From Isohypsibius dastychi (Eukaryota; Tardigrada; Eutardigrada; Parachela; Isohypsibiidae), in NCBI GenBank assembly GCA_034696485.1, contig JAQIWT010001391.1:1-10983 (forward strand): a DNA stretch of 10,983 nt. Direction: 5' to 3'. Below, piece by piece: positions 7,242 to 10,983 of the stretch. The notes under the pieces were generated by a model. It was not told the DNA's origin, ran no database searches, and saw only the letters and a list, made by a program, of their open reading frames with translations. How positions within the stretch are numbered: position 1 is the first letter of the stretch; every line of letters starts with the position of its first letter. The translations under genes and the position numbers were made by a program.

Positions 7242-8709
7242 ATGATGAAGCAGTATTTTAGCGTGAATTGCAAGGACTGCGTGACGGTTACTCCAATCCC
7301 GCCGGAACAGCATATAAATCTGTTGGACTTTTTTTCTGCCAAGAAACCCGTGACGATTTGTGCTCCCATGGTTGAATACTCAAGGTGTGTACTCTCTGTA
7401 ATTTGACATTCGACCAAAACGCTTCTGGATCACTGGAGAAATGAGATATTTTCCGGTTTCTGCGAAAGATCTGCGTTTTGTTTTCAGGGTCCGGTTCAGA
7501 AACCTCGTACGTAAACACGGTTGCGATATTGCGTACTCGCCAATGATTATAGCCGAGGATTTTGCAAACAATCGCGTCCAGCGTTTGGGCGAGTGGGAGA
7601 CGAGTGAAGGTATTTCGGAAGTCGTAGCTTTGAAAAAAGACGTCGAATTTTTCGTTTTAGATATATTTTTGTAGATGATCGGCCTTTGATCGTTCAGTTT
7701 GGAACAAATGATCCTGTGGCTTATGCCGATGCTGCCGAAATCGTATATCCGTAAGGAGTGGATATTGTTGGAGTATGGGGAATTGTTCATTTGTTGATTT
7801 CCAGTTATTGTAATGGCGTTGATCTCAACTGCGGCTGTCCTCAAAAGTACGTTTCCGGCGCATGTATTTTGTTCGTTGCTCGCAGTTCGGTGTAGGTTAT
7901 TCGAATTCTCGCTTGGTTTTTTGTAGATGGGCGTTGCGGCGGTGCATCGGATCTTGTTTGGTGAAAAAGCCGGAATTGCTTCGTGATATGGTGCTCCAAG
8001 TTCGGAACAGACTGCCAGACCCGAACTTCGCCAAGACGGTGAAAATTCGCCTTGTTATGGATGATCTTGAGTAATAATTGATATTCACATACACGCCTTT
8101 CTCGTGCATATTTTCGCAAATGTTTATTTTCAGTTATCGAAAAACTGTGGATTTATGCCAAAAAGTTGAAGCTGCCGGTGTTACTTGGATTGCCGTACAT
8201 GCGAGAACGGCAGAAGCGGTTGTCCTGGCTAATTACCCCGTGCAATATGAAGCGATTAAACTCATCAAGGAATCTGTCAAAATCCCTGTGATAGCGAACG
8301 GAGACGCGTTTAACCTGCAAGATGTCACTCGAATAACCGAACAGACTGGTTGTGATGGCGTGATGATAGCCCGTGGATTGCTACGGAATCCGGCTATGTT
8401 AACGGGGGTCGAGAAAACACCTTTTTCTGTTATGCACGAATGGGTAATTTTGAAATTTAGCGATAGAATTCGTTGGGTTTGTGATTTAATCTTTCTGATC
8501 TTCTCGTTTTCCAGATGGCGATGTTTGACCACGAATCCAGCTTTTTGGGGATTCAGGAAATGCATCATCATTTGCTGCGAATGATCCAGCCATATATTGC
8601 GAAAGAAGATCTTGGAATGTTTTCGCAGTTGGAGAAGGATAAGGCGGTGATATTGAAATATCTTCAAGATAAAGTTCCGGGATTTGTCGATTATGTTCAC
8701 ACAACGTGA
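7242..8709 (+). CDS. DUS4L: tRNA-dihydrouridine synthase, DUS4L-type
   Basis: FMN enzyme that uses NADPH to reduce uridine to dihydrouridine in the D-loop of tRNA (position 20a/20b for the Dus4 group). Seven exons: 7242-7384, 7488-7609, 7675-7750, 7805-7846, 7927-8070, 8134-8443 and 8515-8709, giving 343 aa; all are in phase at GT..AG sites. Visible motifs are CAPMVEYSR (FMN site, residues 40-48), LVRKHGCDIAYSPMI, DRPLIVQF, GVDLNCGCPQ with the presumed catalytic C125, VKIRLVMDD (about 166-174), VHARTAE with H198, PVIANGD and DGVMIARGLLRNPAM. The N-x-GCP form and overall match point to DUS4L rather than DUS1, 2 or 3. The usual E-G-Y-G-A segment after the active site reads R-C-I-G-S. The start at 7242 has A at -3 and fits family length. 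An in-frame ATG at 7149 would add 31 basic residues but has C at -3. Confidence 0.93.
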
Positions 8710-9044
8710 CCTGCGTTGATTTTGTTTTTTGAAATGATTTTGCATACGAATCGGTGGATTTCTTTGAACGGAAAGTTGTATTTCCGATGCAGATAATGCG
8801 GACAGTTTCCGTTTTAGGTACCTATTTATTTTTCGCAAGAGTTTTGTCAGATTGTTTGTTATTTTATGTCCACTTCCACTCAACTCAAGCGGCTGTCTTC
8901 TTGGTGCCGCACTGGTCATCGTCCGTATTTGTGCACGATAAATTCGGCGCCGGGTTTTCAATTTTACCGCTGATATGATATTGGAACAGGATCTCAATCC
9001 GTTTCCGGAACTGTTGTTCCATCACCGATGGGTAGGGTCTTTTG

Positions 9045-9079
9045 AGCTACTCCTACAGGTACAGCAACAGCTACTCCTA
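9045..9079. repeat. 11-nt direct repeat upstream of ZC3HC1
   Basis: The sequence agctactccta occurs at 9045-9055 and 9069-9079, with 13 nt between copies. It lies directly before the G-rich tract and could be a paired regulatory site or a remnant duplication. Confidence 0.65.
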
Positions 9080-9097
9080 AAGTTTTACCATTAAAAC

Positions 9098-9120
9098 GGG
9101 TGGGGGCGGGGGGGGGGGGG
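9098..9120 (+). repeat. G-rich tract, candidate G-quadruplex
   Basis: A run of GGG, T, GGGGG, C and then thirteen consecutive G residues ends at 9120. It has enough guanines for several G-triplets with one-base loops, the pattern of a very stable intramolecular quadruplex. It sits about 100 nt before the ZC3HC1 start codon. The long homopolymer is also a place where sequencing length errors are likely. Confidence 0.7.
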
Positions 9121-9217
9121 AGGCTGGAGCGAAGCTGGACGATATCATACTCTTGATCTTGGCTTTGATTCAATCGTTGTTTGAATTATTTAATGTTGAC
9201 GAAGGAAATCCAGCAGA

Positions 9218-10821
9218 ATGCCGGCTGACCGAGGTTATTTGCCGAAAGGAAGCATGAAAGGAAGTTCTGTGGGAGGGATCGCCGGAGAGTACAGATACCG
9301 ACGGAATCTTCGTTTGAAGTGAGTTCAGCTTGAAACTGATATTATTTGTGGATTTCCAAGGTAGGGAATGTTGTGGATTTTCAGGGGATTACCAGCGCCG
9401 AAAACCGTAATTGAGATCCAGAATTTTATTCAGGACCTAGATGCACTGCGAAAGACTGTCGAACTTACGGAATATCAAAAACGACTGGAGACGTTTTCGG
9501 TGAATAATTGCAGAATCAATTCTAGTGTTGATTCTGACCGCCTTATTTCTTGTCCTTTCCCTAGCCAGAAAAATGGACAGGAATACCATGGCCCATTAGT
9601 CCTATTGAATGCGCACTGTATGGATGGACCTGCTTCATGCCAGGAATTCTGAGATGCCAGAAATGCAAGGAGACATGCTCTTTCGATTCTTTCTCCTATC
9701 ACGAAATTTTCGGCGCGTTGACAAAGACGGATCTTGCCATGAGTAAGCCCTGGGCTTATTAAATGATGTTTTGTATGTGAAACGTGCTCATTTGGTTGTT
9801 TGTAATCTACAGGATCGTGGCTGGTTGCTGAATTTCGCAAGAAAGTTACCGTTTCCGGTCACGGCAGCTCGTGTTCTTTCCGTCCAATCTGCAGAAGTAA
9901 CATGAAAGATTTTATGTATTGTTTCTTGTCTGGCATGTTTTTCTTTCTTTCAGCATGGCAAGTCGATCAGTTCAAGCTGTTCTCCAGAAAAGAGTTCCAG
10001 AAGAATTTCGAGGAACGACTGCAATCTCTTGCCACTTTGGGTGATTTGTTGCCGGTGGTCGGAGTGCGCTTTTATGTGAGCTGTTTATTTCAACGGAAAC
10101 GCTATGCGGGAACAATAAGTTAACGATAAGCTTTGGGTTCGCAGGCTCAAGCTCCGTTGGCCGAGGATCTGATGAAATGCGAGAGAGTCATCAATCTTGC
10201 TCCAGGACTGAAAGAGATTACTTTGCAAACTGCCTTAATTCTGGCGTGTTATGGCTGGAAAGTGTTGTGAGTCCTTGATTCATATAGATCGAACAACTTT
10301 ATTCTGGCTAGTTTGTGGACCAGGGTTATAATAGAACTTTTTTCAGATCGGAATCGACTGACCAGCGATCTCTTTTTTGTCAAGAATGCCGATGCAGGGT
10401 GGATTTCTCTTCTTTCTGCGCGGTGGAAAGAATCCACGTTCTGGAAGAGAATGAAACCTCGAATTTCCGACCAGATTCTTTTTCAACTTCACAGTCTGAT
10501 CAGTATAGGATGAACTGCGAGAACGAGCATTACTTTTGGTGTCCATGGGTTCGCTCAGTCGAATTTCCCACGTGGCTAGACGAAGATGCGGTGCCGAAGT
10601 CGACCACTAATTTATCGGGAGCCGATTTGACCTCTTTGGCTTTCCGAGAAGTTTATTTGACTCAGGTGAGCTTTTTCTTCTGTTTGAAATTAATTAAATT
10701 TGAAATCAGTCTACGTTACTTTTCACAGAAAACCTTGGTGGATTCCGATGAAGAATTTCGAAAGACGAAAAGAAAGCTGGAAAAACTGTTGGCGGAAGAG
10801 TCGGCATCTCGGCTGCGTTAA
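9218..10821 (+). CDS. ZC3HC1: ZC3HC1/NIPA-like nuclear basket zinc-finger protein
   Basis: Homologue of human ZC3HC1 (NIPA), a C3HC zinc-finger protein that binds TPR at the nuclear basket and was also described as an F-box-like cyclin B1 adaptor. Eight exons: 9218-9318, 9385-9499, 9565-9742, 9813-9896, 9954-10075, 10145-10266, 10347-10665 and 10729-10821, giving 377 aa, all in phase. First module: YQKRLETFSPEKW, SPIECALYGW (about 84-93), ligands C103 and C106 (LRCQKCK), then H148 and C152 with the family's H-x3-C spacing. Second module: TALILACYGW (about 229-238), C252 and C255 (FCQECR), then H302 and C306 in the EHYFWCPW hallmark. Both BIR-like modules are therefore intact. The long insert of human NIPA between the C-x2-C and H-x3-C halves of module two is much shorter here. 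The first exon (9218) rests only on an open frame with an upstream stop at 9197 and a good GTGAGT donor, so the N-terminus is less certain. Confidence 0.9.
10666..10728 (+). other. 63-nt stop-free intron of ZC3HC1
   Basis: The last intron runs from GTGAGC to TTTTCACAG, is a multiple of three, and has no in-frame stop. Retention would insert 21 residues rich in Phe, Leu and Ile before the basic C-terminal tail. Its AT-rich content and clean splice sites favour splicing. Confidence 0.65.
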
Positions 10822-10983
10822 ATTGCACGCAGTTCTTTTCTTCCCAACCGTGTTGCTCGATTATGACAAGTTCGGTCTGCCGTTTATTATTTACGCGCAT
10901 GTGCATATGGTTTGATTTGATCAAATATTTATTCTGCGTGCGGGCTTATCGTGGCCGGTTTTGATTTTATGTTCTTTATCTGC
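10822..10983. other. 3' flank of ZC3HC1 to window end
   Basis: These 162 nt follow the ZC3HC1 stop. They are presumably 3' UTR and intergenic sequence. I see no AATAAA on the plus strand and no coding exon. Confidence 0.5.

Larger units (their letters stand above)
8710..9217. other. Intergenic region between DUS4L and ZC3HC1
   Basis: This 508-nt gap holds the DUS4L 3' UTR and the ZC3HC1 promoter. I see no AATAAA; an ATTAAA at 9090-9095 is a possible polyadenylation signal. An 11-nt direct repeat and a strong G-rich tract lie at 9045-9120. A 74-codon open frame from 8754 starts at GTG and matches nothing I recognise. Confidence 0.5.

Noticed and set aside
7380-7844. 154-codon minus-strand open frame
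   Set aside because: It is antisense to DUS4L exons 2 to 4 and shows no family features.
8754-8978. 74-codon hydrophobic open frame on the plus strand between DUS4L and ZC3HC1
   Set aside because: It begins at GTG rather than ATG, lies in the expected 3' UTR, and resembles no family I know.
8233-8997. 254-codon open frame on the minus strand
   Set aside because: It lies antisense across the DUS4L exons and their intron and is rich in basic residues; the plus-strand reading is a clear enzyme, so this is a shadow frame.

Overview
The window is metazoan nuclear DNA. It holds five spliced genes whose products match animal families. Almost all introns are short (49 to about 150 nt) and start with GT and end with AG. 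Intergenic gaps are only 300 to 500 nt. The compact layout, frequent ttttcag-type acceptors and two divergent Cys-loop receptor genes fit a small-genome invertebrate such as a nematode or tardigrade. The sequence alone does not settle the phylum. I see no rRNA, tRNA, CRISPR or complete mobile element.

Layout. On the minus strand, reading right to left from 6937, come VPS39 (6937 to 3263), a complete Cys-loop ligand-gated ion channel subunit here called LGIC-B (2945 to 1242), and the N-terminal half of a second receptor gene, LGIC-A, which starts at 879 and runs off the left edge. On the plus strand come DUS4L (7242 to 8709) and ZC3HC1/NIPA (9218 to 10821). VPS39 and DUS4L are divergent and share an intergenic region of about 300 nt. 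I built all gene models by hand, joining exons at GT..AG sites so that phase was kept and the product matched the known family. The models give 887 aa for VPS39, 423 aa for LGIC-B, 343 aa for DUS4L and 377 aa for ZC3HC1.

Function. VPS39 (HOPS tethering in late endosome and lysosome fusion), DUS4L (dihydrouridine in tRNA) and ZC3HC1 (nuclear basket partner of TPR) are unrelated housekeeping genes that simply sit close together. The two receptor genes are tandem paralogues with identical intron positions and phases through the extracellular domain. Both lack canonical nicotinic ligand-binding residues. LGIC-B also has a Cys-loop of 16 intervening residues instead of the near-invariant 13, and a pore helix without the usual Gly-Glu-Lys entrance but with a buried glutamate. 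This receptor pair is the most unusual part of the window. Other points are three stop-free introns whose lengths are multiples of three, a G-rich tract upstream of ZC3HC1, and an inverted repeat in the one long VPS39 intron.
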